Below, piece by piece: positions 1 to 12,004 of a DNA stretch of 64,000 bases. The translations under genes were made by a program, and so were the position numbers. Origin of the DNA: Carex sylvatica. Lineage: Eukaryota; Streptophyta; Magnoliopsida; Poales; Cyperaceae. The first letter of the stretch is position 1. Every line of letters begins with the position of its first letter. Below the pieces are notes generated by a model. It was not told the origin of the DNA. It made no database searches and was given only the letters and a program-made list of their open reading frames with translations. Location: the NCBI GenBank assembly GCA_964058845.1, contig CAXKVR010000034.1:372001-436000 (forward strand). Reading direction: 5' to 3'.

Positions 1-458
1 CTGGGTCCCCTAAACATTGACAGTGGTTTTCCTTAACTTCCTTTTGTAAACATGACTAGTTTTGAAATGAAACGGGCCTTGTAGTCTTTTTACCAAAAAT
101 AAAGTATTATAAAATTGACCTCTATTCATAGCATGAAAATTTTATATTATTGAACTTTATTGATCTCCATAACTTGAAAACTTGACTCCACTTCTGAACT
201 CATTGCATTTTATCTTGAACTGAATTGATTTGAATTTTAATCAAATGGTCTAGATCTAAAAAGAAATATTTTGAATTATGTCCTCACATTAATTCCATTA
301 TATTGACTATATATATATTTATAAACTTCCAGCTAGTATCAGAATTATAATTGATAGAATTCGACGATGGTTCCTTTGAGATGGTAATCCTTCTGATAGA
401 AATAAATAAAATTGTATCTCTTTTGTATGAACATCAGGTGGTTATCTACTTTTAAAAA

Positions 459-489
<31 letters not shown>

Positions 490-490
<1 letters not shown>

Positions 491-890
491 TAAGGCTAGG
501 ATGCTAGGATTGCATAGAGGGCTACAGTGCTACAGCTCAATATTTGAGTGTTCAAAATTCTAACGGTCAATTCGAACCGTTCATCTTGTTCTCCATATTA
601 ATATGTGTTTGGAGACCAAATTTTATATTTTTTGGAAAAATTTTACTATTTTTTTAGGTAGGTAGAAAATCACTTGATCTAAAAAATTCTGCACCATTCG
701 GATATTTAATTTTCTAACTATCTAAAAAAATAGTAAATTTTTTCCAAAAAATGTAAAATTTGGTCTCCAAACACATATTAATATGGAGAACAAGACGAAC
801 AGTTCAGATCGACCGTTAAAATTTTGAAAACTCGAATATTGAGCCATAGCACCGTAGCCCTCTATACAACCCATAGCACCCTAGCCTTAC
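490..890. repeat. Foldback MITE, family A copy 1
   Basis: The two halves are long imperfect inverted repeats of about 190 bp. The left end reads gtaaggctaggatgct and the right end gcaccctagccttac. Inner arms carry the shared block 'ccatattaatatgtgtttgg' and its complement. There is no coding capacity. It sits beside a TA/GA simple repeat, so a target-site duplication cannot be read. The structure is direct; calling it a non-autonomous DNA transposon is inference. Confidence 0.8.
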
Positions 891-1164
891 TCTAAAAAAA
901 TAACTAACAACAACTTCACAATATCCAACAATTATTTAAAACTTAATAAGATCGAGATAAAATTAAAGAAGAAGAACTTTTCGTGGGTGTAAATCAAACA
1001 AAGAGTTTTATTATTTTTTTCGTATCTTTTTGCTTTCGGATACCAACGGAGAGAGATCTATATCATCAGATAAGAAAAAGGATATAGTAAACGAATATAT
1101 TATATATTAATATATATCATCAGAATTAAAGAGCACTTACGCCTCTTCAGTCTATGTTTTAATA

Positions 1165-1482
1165 TGTGCTTGTTTTTCATATTAATATGTGCTTGGAGAT
1201 CAAATTTTATATTTTTTTAATTTATTTTTATTTATTAAGCCACTTTGAAAATTGTTAATCCAACAGTAACAGTAAAATCAAAAGGCATCATTGAATCAGC
1301 GATTTTCAAAGTGGCTTAATAAATAGTAAAAAATTTCAAAAAATATAAAATTTGGTCTCAAAGCACATATTAATATGGAGAACAAGATGAACGGTTTGGA
1401 TCGGTCATTTGAATTTTGGATCCGATAATTTATGGTCCAATGCACAAAAATGCCTATGCATTGCAATGTACCATAGCCCATC
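1165..1482. repeat. Truncated foldback MITE (relative of the 2.4-kb and 40.4-kb elements)
   Basis: The right arm is complete and ends near caatgtaccatagccc, but the left arm is truncated. The centre holds aagccactttgaaaat and its inverted partner, as in the elements at 2.4 and 52.2 kb. The open frame on the minus strand here (1296-1592) is a by-product of the repeat. Confidence 0.65.
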
Positions 1483-1510
1483 TCTCTCTCTCTCTCTCTA
1501 TATATATATA

Positions 1511-1911
1511 GTAAGGCTAGAGTGCTATGGGTTGCATAGAGGACTACGGTGTTACGGCTCAATATTCGAATTTTTAAAATTCTAACAGTCAATCCGAACC
1601 ATTCATCTTGTTCTCCATATTAATATGTGTTTGGAGACCAAATTTTACATTTTTTGGAAAAATTTTACTATTTTTTTAGATAGTTAGAAAATCAAATATC
1701 TGAATGATGCATAATTTTTTAGATCAAGTGATTTTCTACATATCTAAAAAAATAGTAAAAATTTTTCAAAAAATATAAAATTTGGTCTCCAAACACATAT
1801 TAATATGGAGAACAAGATGAACGGTTCGGATCGATCGTTAGAATTTTGAAAAGTCGAATATTAAGCCGTAGCACCGTAGTTCTCTATGCAACCCATAACA
1901 CCCTAGCCTTA

Positions 1912-1912
<1 letters not shown>
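1511..1912. repeat. Foldback MITE, family A copy 2
   Basis: It has the same termini as the copy at 490-890 (gtaaggctag on the left, ctagccttac on the right) and the same arm sequence. TA repeats flank the left side and TC/TA repeats the right, consistent with insertion into TA-rich DNA. It is non-coding. Confidence 0.8.

Positions 1913-1930
<18 letters not shown>

Positions 1931-1969
<39 letters not shown>
1931..1969. repeat. (TA)n microsatellite
   Basis: About 39 bp of uninterrupted TA dinucleotide follow a TC-rich run. It separates two neighbouring foldback elements. Similar TA tracts flank most elements in this cluster. Confidence 0.9.
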
Positions 1970-1972
<3 letters not shown>

Positions 1973-2402
1973 GAGGGTTCAAATGCACCATCATTTTAAT
2001 GCTCCAATATGCACCGTGTCCTTTATCTCCATTTTCAACGTTCGAACAGTCGATCCGAACCACTCAACATGATCTTCATGATAAAATATGCTTGGAGACC
2101 AAATTTCATATTTTTTAGAATTTTTTTACTATTTTTTTAGATAGATACAAAATCACATTTTTAAGGAGATTCTGGACCATCCGATAAAGTCATATTGTAT
2201 CTATCTAAAAAATATTTAATTTTCTACCTATCTAAAATAATGGTAAAAAATTTTCAAAAAATATAAAATTTGGTCTCCAAACACATATTAATATGGAGAA
2301 CAAGATGAACACTTCGGATCGACCGTTAGGATTTTGAAAACTTGAATTTTGAGCCGTAGCACCGTAGCCCTCTATGCAACCCATAGCACCGTAGCCTTAC
2401 CC
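1970..2402. repeat. Chimeric foldback element
   Basis: The right half matches family A, ending in gcaccgtagccttac. The left half starts with an unrelated terminus (gaggagggttcaaatgcacc), and its inner part has a different stem. The two ends therefore do not pair, which suggests recombination between two related MITEs or nested insertion. Confidence 0.6.
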
Positions 2403-2416
2403 TATATATATATATA

Positions 2417-2841
2417 GAGGTTGGCTACTATGCTTATATAAGCATATCTCCACATATGCTTATAACTCATTTTTGTGCTTCCAATGTCCAAATGGTCGAT
2501 CTGAACCGTTCATCTTGTTCTCCATATTAATATGTGCTTGGAAACTAAATTTTATATTTTTCTGAATTTTTTTACTATTTATTAAGCCACTTTGAAAATC
2601 GCTGATCCAACGGTGGCTGCACAAAACAGTAAAATCAGCAGCCACCGTTGGATCAGCGATTTTCAAAGTGGCTTAATAAATAGTAAAAAAATTCATAAAA
2701 ATGTAAAATTTAGTTTCCAAGCACATATTAATATGGAGAACAAGATGAACGGTTCAGATCGACCATTTGAACATTGGAAGCACAAAAATGAGTTATAAGC
2801 ATATGTGGGGATATGCTTATATAAGCATAGTAGCCAACCTC
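2417..2841. repeat. Foldback MITE, family B copy 1
   Basis: Termini gaggttggctactatgc and gcatagtagccaacctc are perfect inverted repeats, and nearly the whole 425 bp folds into one hairpin. The centre is an inner palindrome around ccaacggtggctgc with a short spacer (acaaaacagtaaaatca). TA repeats flank both ends. The mirrored 68-residue open frames on both strands come from the hairpin arms and are not genes. A second copy is at 52245-52669. Confidence 0.85.
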
Positions 2842-4520
2842 TATATATATATATATATATGCACCTTAGGATATGGAGATCGGGTCCATTTGATGCCGTA
2901 GTTATCACATCAATATAAGCAATTAAAATGGAAAAAAAAACTCATAAACAATAATTAGTGATTACTAACTATTGATTAAATAGCTCTATTCAAAATTTAA
3001 ATTTATTCCCCACAACTAATTAACAAATATACGTAATTTTAACTGTTACTCAAATATATATCAATCATAAACTAATTTTGATGTGATTATATTATAATTG
3101 ATTTTACAGAAAGTAGAACAATTACCAGTCTAATATGTTTGTATTTTTTAGCAATTTGGATGAATTTTTTACGTCAGCATCTACAATTATCAACTTATAT
3201 AAGGACGTCAAAGTAAAATAATATCAAAACAATGAAAGTACCTTATAAATTAAACTACGATGAATTGCGCAAATGAATATGCCTATGGTCACTTGCTAAA
3301 GTTGTTGATACATAAAGACCAACTTTTGCAATGTGCAATTATAACAAATCATAAATCTATTACAATTTTAAGAAAAGAACAAGTTAAAGGTCGGTGCCAA
3401 TTTCTTTAATTTCATTCTTTACTTACCAAAGTTGCTCAGTTTTTATTTATTCTGGTAAAATTACAAGCATGTGCGTCACGTAGCCCAATTGGTATCTTTT
3501 TCTTTCCTCTTCATAAGTAGAATGATATTCGGATGTCAGGATGTGTAATACCTGATGACGTGGCTCCGAGAGATCAAGATCAGCATAAAAAAATAAAAAT
3601 AAAGAGAAGTACCTGGAAATGAAGCACAAAGACTTCATGAATGGCGTTCTACTTTGTATTGTACAATATTATAATTTTTATCTGGTTTCTGTACTCTCCA
3701 ATTCCCATTGATTAGGAGCATTATTAGTTATTTATTACTCGCATGTTTCAAGTGCTAATATTTTTCATTTTGTTGAATACGGAGAGAGAATAAAGGAAAA
3801 AAGCCACAATATGGGCCTTTAAAAGAGAGGCCCAAATTAGAATTTATAAAGAAAATTGGGCCTTCGGTTTGTATCAAGTTAGATTCAGATTTTAGAGATA
3901 TCTGACCTGAGTATTTTACCTCCTCTTTCAATTCCTCTTTTCTAAAACTTTTTCTTTTTGTTGTTCGTCCTGCGCGAAAATCCCCGCTCTTTCGTTGTCT
4001 CAGAGACTCAGAAACAATACGAGGTATGGTTTCGCTCTTTTCTGGAGAGAACTCTGGTAGTAATTTTGTTTGCATTTATGGGAGGAACTGTTAGTCTTTG
4101 GTATTATACCAGTATGTAGCAACCTGAATTTGAATATGAGATTCAATTCGAAGAAGAATTTGAATTTTTGGGAGTTTTTTTGGAATTTTGTGAGCGTCTA
4201 CTACTAATGGTGTACCAGTTACTCTACTAAAACCTGATTTGCTTTGCAAGTATCTGGCAAAATTTACACTTAATTTCCCTTCTCATTCTACAAGTGTAGC
4301 ATAGTAGTCGGATTTTGTCTATAATTTTTTCAACATTGGTAGATAATGAGTGTGCAATTTTAGTCAATGAGGAGGTTGACCTTAAATTTGTGCTTTTGTA
4401 ACTCTGTTATTGAGCCGCTATCTGACTTTGACCAGAAAAAAAGGCAATATCTTTACTTTCTGATTTTTCTCTTTTCTCGCCGGTGTCCCAGTTGATAGCA
4501 ATACTAAATTTTGTTTCCAG
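2842..4520 (+). other. Intergenic DNA and probable 5' leader of the SET gene
   Basis: There is no recognisable coding sequence. The pyrimidine-rich stretch at about 3900-4022 ends in acgag|gtatgg, a good splice donor. A matching acceptor (tttccag) lies just before 4521, so this is probably the first non-coding exon and first intron of the methyltransferase gene. The transcription start is not determinable. A 5' UTR intron is common in plant SET genes. Confidence 0.45.
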
Positions 4521-4575
4521 ATCAGATTCAGAAGTCAGTCAATTAATTTAACATGCATCAAGGATAAGGCATACA

Positions 4576-7500
4576 ATGGTAATATTATATCTTGATATAC
4601 TTAATTCTGATTTGTATAACTGATAGCAGTTAACTAGTTATTGTACACTCAAATGGTTTTTGCGGAGGACCTAATATTCTGTATTCAGTTTAAACCAACA
4701 TGCAATGTAAAGTCTGATTATGCCCCAATGTTCTTAAAATCCAATAGTTTCAATAAACAGAAATAATTGAAATGGTTGATTTATGTCTCTTGGTACTGAG
4801 TACCAGTTGGTTATTACCTTGACTGAGTTTATTTATTACTGTGCCTTTTTTAATTATTTTATTTCTATGCAAATTGCATTATTGCTTAGGACAATGAAGT
4901 TGAACGGCCTCCCCCTTATATACATATCGAGAGAAATGAATTTTCATGTCGCAAGTAAGCAATTCCCCGTGGAGTTCTCCTCTCTCTCCCTCTCCCTCTC
5001 CCTCTCCCTCTGTGTGCTTGGATGCGTGCATTGTGTTTGCGTCCTTATCACTTTTTATTTGATTAAGTGAATTTAGATTATTTTGCCCTTATATTCAGGC
5101 ACAGAAAACAAAAGGAAGAGGATATCAACATATGCATATGCAAGTACACTCCTGACAATCCGGACAGTGCATGTGGAGATCAATGCTTGAATTTATTAAC
5201 CAGCACTGAGTGCACACCTGGTTATTGCCCTTGCGGCGAGTATTGCAAAAATCAGGTTCATTTGCTTTTTGGTCTTTTTTTTTTTTTTTCTCTTTCTGTT
5301 TTCTCCCTCCTATTATGTTGAACCGTAATCTTGTAGTTAATTACCACTGGTGTAATTTGCAGTATTTCAAGCCAAAGTAATCCCAATTCTAAAAAAATCA
5401 CAATTTAAATTTTCTAAAAATGTTCCAACTTGCTTGGGACTAAAGACTCTGTTGTTGTTGTTGCTGCTGCTTGTATTGCTTTTGAAATTATTGTATTCAA
5501 CCTATCACAAGCATTTCGTTGAACTGTTTATTTTGTTTAGTTTAGTAACATCTCTTTTCATGAAATTTATAAACATTGCAGAGATTTCAGAAATGCCAAT
5601 ATGCTAAGACAAGGCTATTTAGAACTGGAGGTCGTGGGTGGGGTCTTTTGGCTGATGAAAATATAAAGGTATCCTTGCACAAATTTAATTTTGGATGCCA
5701 AATATGAGACAAAAAGGTCAACTACTGAATTCGATTTGTACTACTGAGTAATGGTAATCTGGTACTATTAGAGGATTTTGTACCAGCTTCTAGTACTCCT
5801 GTAGTGGCGGTATGATCTCAGTTTTGGTTCGACCGCAATATAGGAAGTGCTGTCATTTATGGTGTTGTATAATGCACAATCTGATTAATTTAGTACAAAT
5901 TTGTCCTAGATTGATGTAAATATTAAAATATGTACAGGCGGGGCAATTTGTAATTGAATATTGTGGGGAAGTAATTTCATGGAGGGAAGCGAAACGACGG
6001 TCTCATGCTTATGACTCTGAAGGTAACACTAAATACTTGGTATCAAGTTATAAAAATATGAAAAGATAAGGAGAAAACCTTCTTTAATGTTGACCCTTTT
6101 TTATTTTTTTAGGAATTAAAGATGCATATATCATCTATCTAAATGCTGATGAGTCGATTGATGCCACAAGAAAAGGGAGCCTTGCTCGGTTTATTAACCA
6201 TTCATGGTATAGATATTCTTTCATTTTCAGTTATCCCCTATATATATATATATATTTCTCTTTTACTTTTCAATTGACAAAGTGTAGCCAGCCAAATTGC
6301 GACAAGAAAGTGGTATGTTTTAGAGGAGGTTCGAGTTGGCATTTTTGCAAAGCAAGACATTCCTGTAGGGGCAGAATTGTCCTACAACTATAATTTCGAG
6401 TGGTTTGGTGGTGTCATGGTGAGGTGCCTTTGTGGTGCTACCAATTGTTCTGGATTTCTTGGGGCTAAATCACGCGGTTTTCAGGTGCTTTTGTTTTACT
6501 TTATCGCCTATATCTAATTAAGGATAACTTTACATGACTGCACCAACCCACCCTTAGAAACAAGAACAAACAAAAATAAATAAATCAGAAACAAAACAAA
6601 AAAGAAAGAAAGATAATAAAAATAATGATGATTTTCACTTTGGATTTCAGGAGGCAGCATACGTATGGGAAGATGATGATGGAAGGTACTCAACATCAAA
6701 TCCGGGTTTTTTCGACTTGCATATTTTTGCTTAAAATAGAATTTCTAAATTTAGTTTTTAGAAGTCTAAATTTTGGGATTTCTTTGACAGGTTCTCAGTT
6801 GAGAATGTACCACTTTATGATTCTGATGACGATGAACCTACGAGCCTATCTGAGGCAATGGGGCTTACAAATGGAAGGGGTACACTTGCAGGAAGCTCAA
6901 ACTGGACATCTCCAGTTTCAGATATTGAGGTTCTTGAGTCAGTGGAACCCCTGGATTCCATTCCAATTGATGCTGAATTCATAGATAATGTAAAAAAAGA
7001 GATCAGTACTAGCTCAGGTCCACATGCCAATCGGAGTAATTTCTCACAAAGTACCGTGAGACCAAATGTGCGAGGTATGATTGAGGATCCTTCCTTTATA
7101 GACAAAAAATGAAAAATAAAATAGAGTAAATTTAGTTTTTTCAATTTATGCAATTGTAGACTGAAGAAACCTAATTGTGACAAACTACCGCTAACTGTAC
7201 CCTTTTGGCTTCAATCTACCTTTGGTTCTGTAATTATTAAATAAATAAAAGGTTTAATATCAAATTGCTGACAGTTACTTTTAAAAAAAAAGACAACATA
7301 ACAGATGATTTATGAAATTTGGGGTCTTGACTCCCATCTTATTCTAAAAAATATTAAGGAAAGAAATGAAAATTGAGAAATATGAAGAGAAAATTAACAC
7401 TTCTGCCCATTGTAACTGAAATTTTCTTTATATTTTCTTTCAGGGCGAAAACCCAAAATTCAAGCAAGAACACAGCTAAATGTGTCACTAATAACAGAAA

Positions 7501-7950
7501 GATTGACTTCTAAGGAGGCACAGGACGAAATTTTAGCTTGCGAGGTGCAAATTTTGACATTCTGAACCTTTGTTTCATTTTAGCTTCCAAGGAACACAGC
7601 TAAACAAGCTTCAAAAAAAAAAGGAACACAGCTAAAGGTGTCGCAAATTTGAAATTGCTTTCTTTGTTAACTTATTGTAGCATTTGGCAATTGATCAACA
7701 ATTGTTACAGGAAACAAGCAAAGTTGGGGCTGCTCAGCTGAGCTCTGTGTATGATGAGATAAGGCCGGCGATAGAAGAACACAAAAGAGACAGCCAAGAT
7801 AGCGTCTCTACTAGTTTGGCCGAAAAATGGATTCAGGCCAGCTGTTTAAAATATAAAGCTGATTTTGACTTGTATTCTACCATAATTAGAAATGTTGCAT
7901 TAGCACCTAAGCACGCTCGACATAAGCTGAAAGAAACGGCTTTGGTGTAA
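4576..7950 (+). CDS. ASHH1: ASHH1/SDG26-like SET-domain histone-lysine methyltransferase, with frame break
   Basis: Predicted exons are 4576-4578, 4890-4954, 5099-5255, 5582-5668, 5938-6022, 6113-6206, 6288-6484, 6651-6685, 6791-7074, 7444-7544 and 7711-7950, all with GT-AG borders. The ATG stands directly against a donor (ATG|gtaata), and the next exon continues DNEVERPPPYIHIERNEF. The order is an AWS cysteine cluster (CICKY...CGDQCLN...CPCGEYC), a SET core (GRGWGLL, EYCGEVIS, GSLARFINHSC, ELSYNYNF), a post-SET motif (RCLCGATNC) and an acidic C-terminal tail. This is the ASHH1/SDG26 plan, a nuclear chromatin methyltransferase; the substrate is not inferable here. The exon sum is 1348 nt, 2 short of a multiple of three. 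After CQPNC the frame slips, and TRKWYVLEEV is read in another frame. In addition, the usual YDY of SET reads YNY. The gene is either mutated, rescued by alternative splicing (acceptors at 6282 or 6291 restore frame) or carries an assembly error. All other exons are clean. Confidence 0.85.
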
Positions 7951-8813
7951 AATGGGTTGAAGTATTTGGAGAATTAGATTGTTGAATGTTGCATGAATCA
8001 TTTACCTTGTTGTAGTCGAGTTGGTTTATATATAAATACATTAGTTTTGTCATGACTGTTTAATGTTTATGCTTGCTACTGTAATTAGTGATGGTTAAGC
8101 ACTTTCTATTAAATTAATTTAACTTGTTCTAACATATGGCGTAGCAAGATTATTTCACAAATAATATTATTTTGGTCGGTTGCTTTAATCGAAGATACCA
8201 ATAACTGCATGTTTGCCGGATACCATGAAGATTAAGCCAAAAAAATAAGTGGTAAGTTTTTTTGGAAATTATGATAATCTAAGAAGACCTAGCCTAAAAT
8301 CACTAGTGTTTGTGCTCTAATCAAGCCACTATTAGTGGTTAGCTTGAAACCTTGAGTTATTTGAAATGCCAAAATAGATATGAACTTCAGTACAAAAACT
8401 AATGGCTTGTACTTATCTATTATCAACTAATGACAAATAAAAATAAAAAACAGAATAAAAAACCCAGGGGAAAAAACACTAGTAAAATCCTAATCCTTTC
8501 TTTTTGATTAAGAATCTGTTCATAACATCCTAGTAGCTCAAAAGAAAAAAACTAAAGGCCAAAACAAAAACCCCAGCTCTCCAGAATAACGAAAGCACCT
8601 ATATAAACACTGAACGGCCGAATATCAGCGAAGAATCAAATTTCATACTGCAAACAAAATTATCAAAAAATTAACTAAGCAGACCTAAGTAAGCTCTACA
8701 AAAAATAAGGCATGGTAACACATGCTTATAAACAGAGTGATAAGACTAGCAGTTAGATTTTGCTATGGACCTGGTTCACAGCTCCACAAAAAACAGAGAT
8801 GCATCATGCATGT
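7951..8813. other. Intergenic region between convergent genes
   Basis: This 0.86-kb stretch holds the 3' ends of the SET gene (+) and the bHLH gene (-). AT-rich runs could hold poly-A signals, but none is decisive. I see no other gene or repeat. Confidence 0.5.
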
Positions 8814-10470
8814 CTACTCAGAAGAATCAAGCCAGAGAATCAACTCTTCCTTGGCTAATTTAAATCTCTCCTCGGCCGGCCTTGAATCATCAGACCTCGA
8901 CACCTGTATGCAAATATTAAGGCATTAGCTCCTTACACACCATCAGGTCATTATTTATTTGTTTATTTTTCAACCAATCCACCTCTATTATTCCTGAAAA
9001 AGTTGCTGTAATCCACCTCAATTAAGTGTATGTTTGGGTTGAAAAATGTGTGGTTGGCTGAACAAGTTAAACTCACATGAGCATGCATGACGAACATGGT
9101 TCGTGACATGTCAGAGAAGACCTGCACAGAGAGCACCTCAGCATCGTGCTTCTCTAGGAAGTACACTGCAGCAGATATGAGTCCAGGTGTTTTGGGTGCA
9201 CATACACTGACATGCGCGTTGGGTCCCGCAACACTCAACACAACATTCGGTGATGCAGAAGTATGCATAGTGAAACACTGTTGCTGAGCTGGTGTCACCG
9301 CATCTGTTTGGAAGGGAATCTTGCTTATTTGCTCGGCCAAGAAGGCCTCCCTCGAAATGCAATGCTCCGGGCTGACAGCTGAGGAGGCGGCACCAAATTG
9401 AGGCTTTTGGTAGGGACCGGTGTTTTTGGTGCAGTCCCGCTTCCTCTTCTCCAGATCTTGACATTCATGCTCGAGTAGCTTTATGTAGTTAACCGTCTCT
9501 TCTGCTAATTCAGCCCTGCCAAACTGTACAAAAATATTAATCTGGTGATTTATTTATTTTATGTTTTAATTAACAGCTCAATGTACATAATTAATTAAGG
9601 AAATTATGCAATGAGCCAATGTCAAACAGATTTGTTTTACAAAACGTTTTTTTGTTTTTGTTTTTGTAACTTTCATGATATATCACCATTTGTTTTTTTT
9701 AAGAGAGCTTGAATATCACCTTTATTTTAATCTTTTGCACAAGACATGAGAAAAAAGTCAAAAGGATATTTAATGAGTCTGACAATAAATTTCAAGAAAG
9801 AGCGAATGATACTTGTATAGTTGTATTGGGTTTTGATGTGGGGTCCAATTTACCATCACCAATTCTGGAAGTTCACATGTTCAATTGCGGGTTGTAAATT
9901 ATAGACCAATATATGAAAAGTAACAAATATCTTTCCAGAGGCAATAATTTTAGTTAGACAGTGAAAAGTACCAAGTATATATGTAACTGTTTTCATTGCT
10001 TGATTTTGCGAACGACATGTTTGTGAAAATGCCCAGGAGACATTGTCGTGTTTATTAGAAGAAAATAACTGGTTGAGATCAAATAATGCTCACAAGTCAC
10101 AACATGTGGTGTAATTGAAAATAACAGAAAAAAGAACTCGTCAAATACACAAAAGATGGATAAAATGTTTACAAGAAACTTTCGTTTTAGTTACCTTAGG
10201 CGGGAGGTTCGGGAGGAAAGTGTGCAATACTGAAAAGAAGTCTTTCATCTTGTTCCTCCTGGATGCTTCATTACCTGATTTATGGGACCCGCCGGTCAGA
10301 ACCGCGACTTCCTTCTCCTTTCCTCCGCCGATCTTAAAAGAACATAGACCATCTGATGTGCGCTTCTTACCTCCGCATGCATTGTCTTCTTCTTTGTCGG
10401 AGTTGCTCACTTGCGAATCATTCGCGTTTCTTGTGCCAGCTGAAATCCTTCTTTTCCTTCCTCGAGTCAT
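8814..10470 (-). CDS. bHLH95-like basic helix-loop-helix transcription factor, copy 1
   Basis: Three exons read on the minus strand: 10470-10195, 9523-9077 and 8903-8814, all GT-AG, giving 813 nt and 270 residues. The first exon encodes a basic N-terminus (MTRGRKRR) and the bHLH start (GNEASRRNKMKDFFSVLHTF, then LPNLPPK). The intron falls exactly after PPK, as in copy 2 at 41.2 kb. Exon 2 continues helix 2 (AELAEETVNYIKLLEHE) and an ACT-like C-terminal region (SPNVVLSVAGPNAHVSVCAP). The last exon ends ERFKLAKEELILWLDSSE. The family, which includes Arabidopsis bHLH95/ZHOUPI, acts as nuclear regulators. The basic region keeps E and RR but has A where E-R-x-R-R normally has the first R. Helix 2 starts FGRAEL instead of IDKATI. 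DNA binding may therefore be altered. I see no stop or frameshift. Confidence 0.85.
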
Positions 10471-12004
10471 TAGAGAGAGAGGGAGAGTACTGGTTAGTAC
10501 TCACGAGCGAGGCAAATAGAAATAGGCGGTGGATTTTTGGAAAAAGAAATAGGGTAAAAAGGTGATGGTACTACTGCCTTTGCAGAATTGCAGGTGAACG
10601 GGTTAACGGGCTGATTTGTAAGGAAGCAGGAAAAGCCGTTTCAAATTATAAACAGTTTCAGCGATTGGTGTCATGGTCTCATGGACTCATCATATCATAT
10701 GGTGATTAAAAATTATAACTCAGGAGCATAAGAATATTTCTGGTACGGATGAGAATTTGTCATTTATTTACTCGTTTGCAGGGCACAGCTGTCAAAACAA
10801 CTGAACAAGCCCCACAAACTATATATTTGTCTTTAGCATAAAAGGAGTTAGTTTAATTGTTTCTTCCCCAGTTTTCACATTAAAATTTATTTTTGAGTTT
10901 AATTTAGTTCCGAAATTTTTATTTATATTATATTCTAAAAAAAAAATCACGTTTTTTGAGGAATTTCAAAAATACCAGGGCCACCAATTAAACTACGGAC
11001 CCTTTCTTTAAGAGTCGCAGATTGAATTGGCGGCTCTCCAAAAATTCAAAAATGTACTTTATATTAAGGTTTTTGAGGGCCTCCAATTCAATCTGCATCC
11101 CTCAAAAAATAGAGCCGCAAATTGAATTGACAGCCCTGTTATTTTAGAATTTCCCAATTTCAAAGTTTTTTTTTTTTTAAATGGTATTAATAAAAATTCC
11201 GGAATTTAATTAATTGTTTCTTCTTATTATTTAAGGCGAATGGTAATCCGCACAATGCATACTCATAAAAATATTATGAAAATCAAATAGAAGAGCAAGA
11301 TACAGCATCAATATTCCAAAAGTTTGAACAAAGGGACTAACTACCTAGCCAGGGCATGCATCAATGATTACCAAAAGGTTGCATCAGTTTGCCTGACTCA
11401 ATTTTGTTTTATATTTCCATTTTGCTTAATTATTTATTTCCATTCCGTTTATTTTCTCAAGTTTCACGAAGCCCCTCTCCTTTTCTTTTGGCTCGTTTCT
11501 GACACGAGTCAGCAGCTGCTGGAGCATAGGCATAACAGTAGTCGTCTTCGTAATTAGTAATTACCAAAGAATAGAAATTTAAGTAAATTAAGTACATATG
11601 AGACCTATTTTAGCAAGGTGCAATATCTCAAGTAGAAATGCCAATACGTGCTGTGTGAGTGTGACTAGTTTCTATTTACGTTGTGATTGGAATCAGGCCG
11701 GATCGAATGTTCTGTTGTAACGTGACTAAATTAAGTTTCACATGATCGATTAAAATAGCAAGAAATAATCATGATATGTTAATCACATTATGATCAAGTC
11801 ATACAATAATTAAATCTAACTTGACTGATCACGTTTGATCACTTTTGACTATTTTTTTTAAATTTCAAATTTGTTTAAGAAAAAAAAAAGAATAAGAGAA
11901 CTATCGACAATGTAGAAAATATAAAAAATTATAAAATAAGAAACGAAGTTGTAAAACAAATAAGTATATTGTTCAAAATTTGAATTGTTATTTGAGATAA
12001 GTAA
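10471..12004. other. Intergenic region upstream of bHLH copy 1
   Basis: It holds the presumed promoter of the minus-strand bHLH gene, including a GA-rich run just before the start codon. A short set of inverted segments at about 10970-11150 contains repeats of 'aattgaattggc/gccaattcaat' type. No gene is supported. The right edge abuts the solo LTR target site AGTAA. Confidence 0.5.

Noticed and set aside
2460..2798. Overlapping 68-residue open frames on both strands, repeated at 52288-52626
   Set aside because: They are mirror images made by the hairpin arms of a MITE, not conserved genes.
3447..4075. Minus-strand frames near 3.4-4.1 kb as genes
   Set aside because: No domain or splice pattern; the plus strand here reads as the leader of the SET gene.
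4783..5070. 95-residue open frame on the plus strand at 4783-5070 as a gene
   Set aside because: It reads through an intron of the SET gene and a (CTCTCC)n run in the wrong frame.
10115..10565. Plus-strand open frames over the bHLH first exon
   Set aside because: Antisense shadows; the minus strand carries the conserved bHLH and matches copy 2 with the same splice site.
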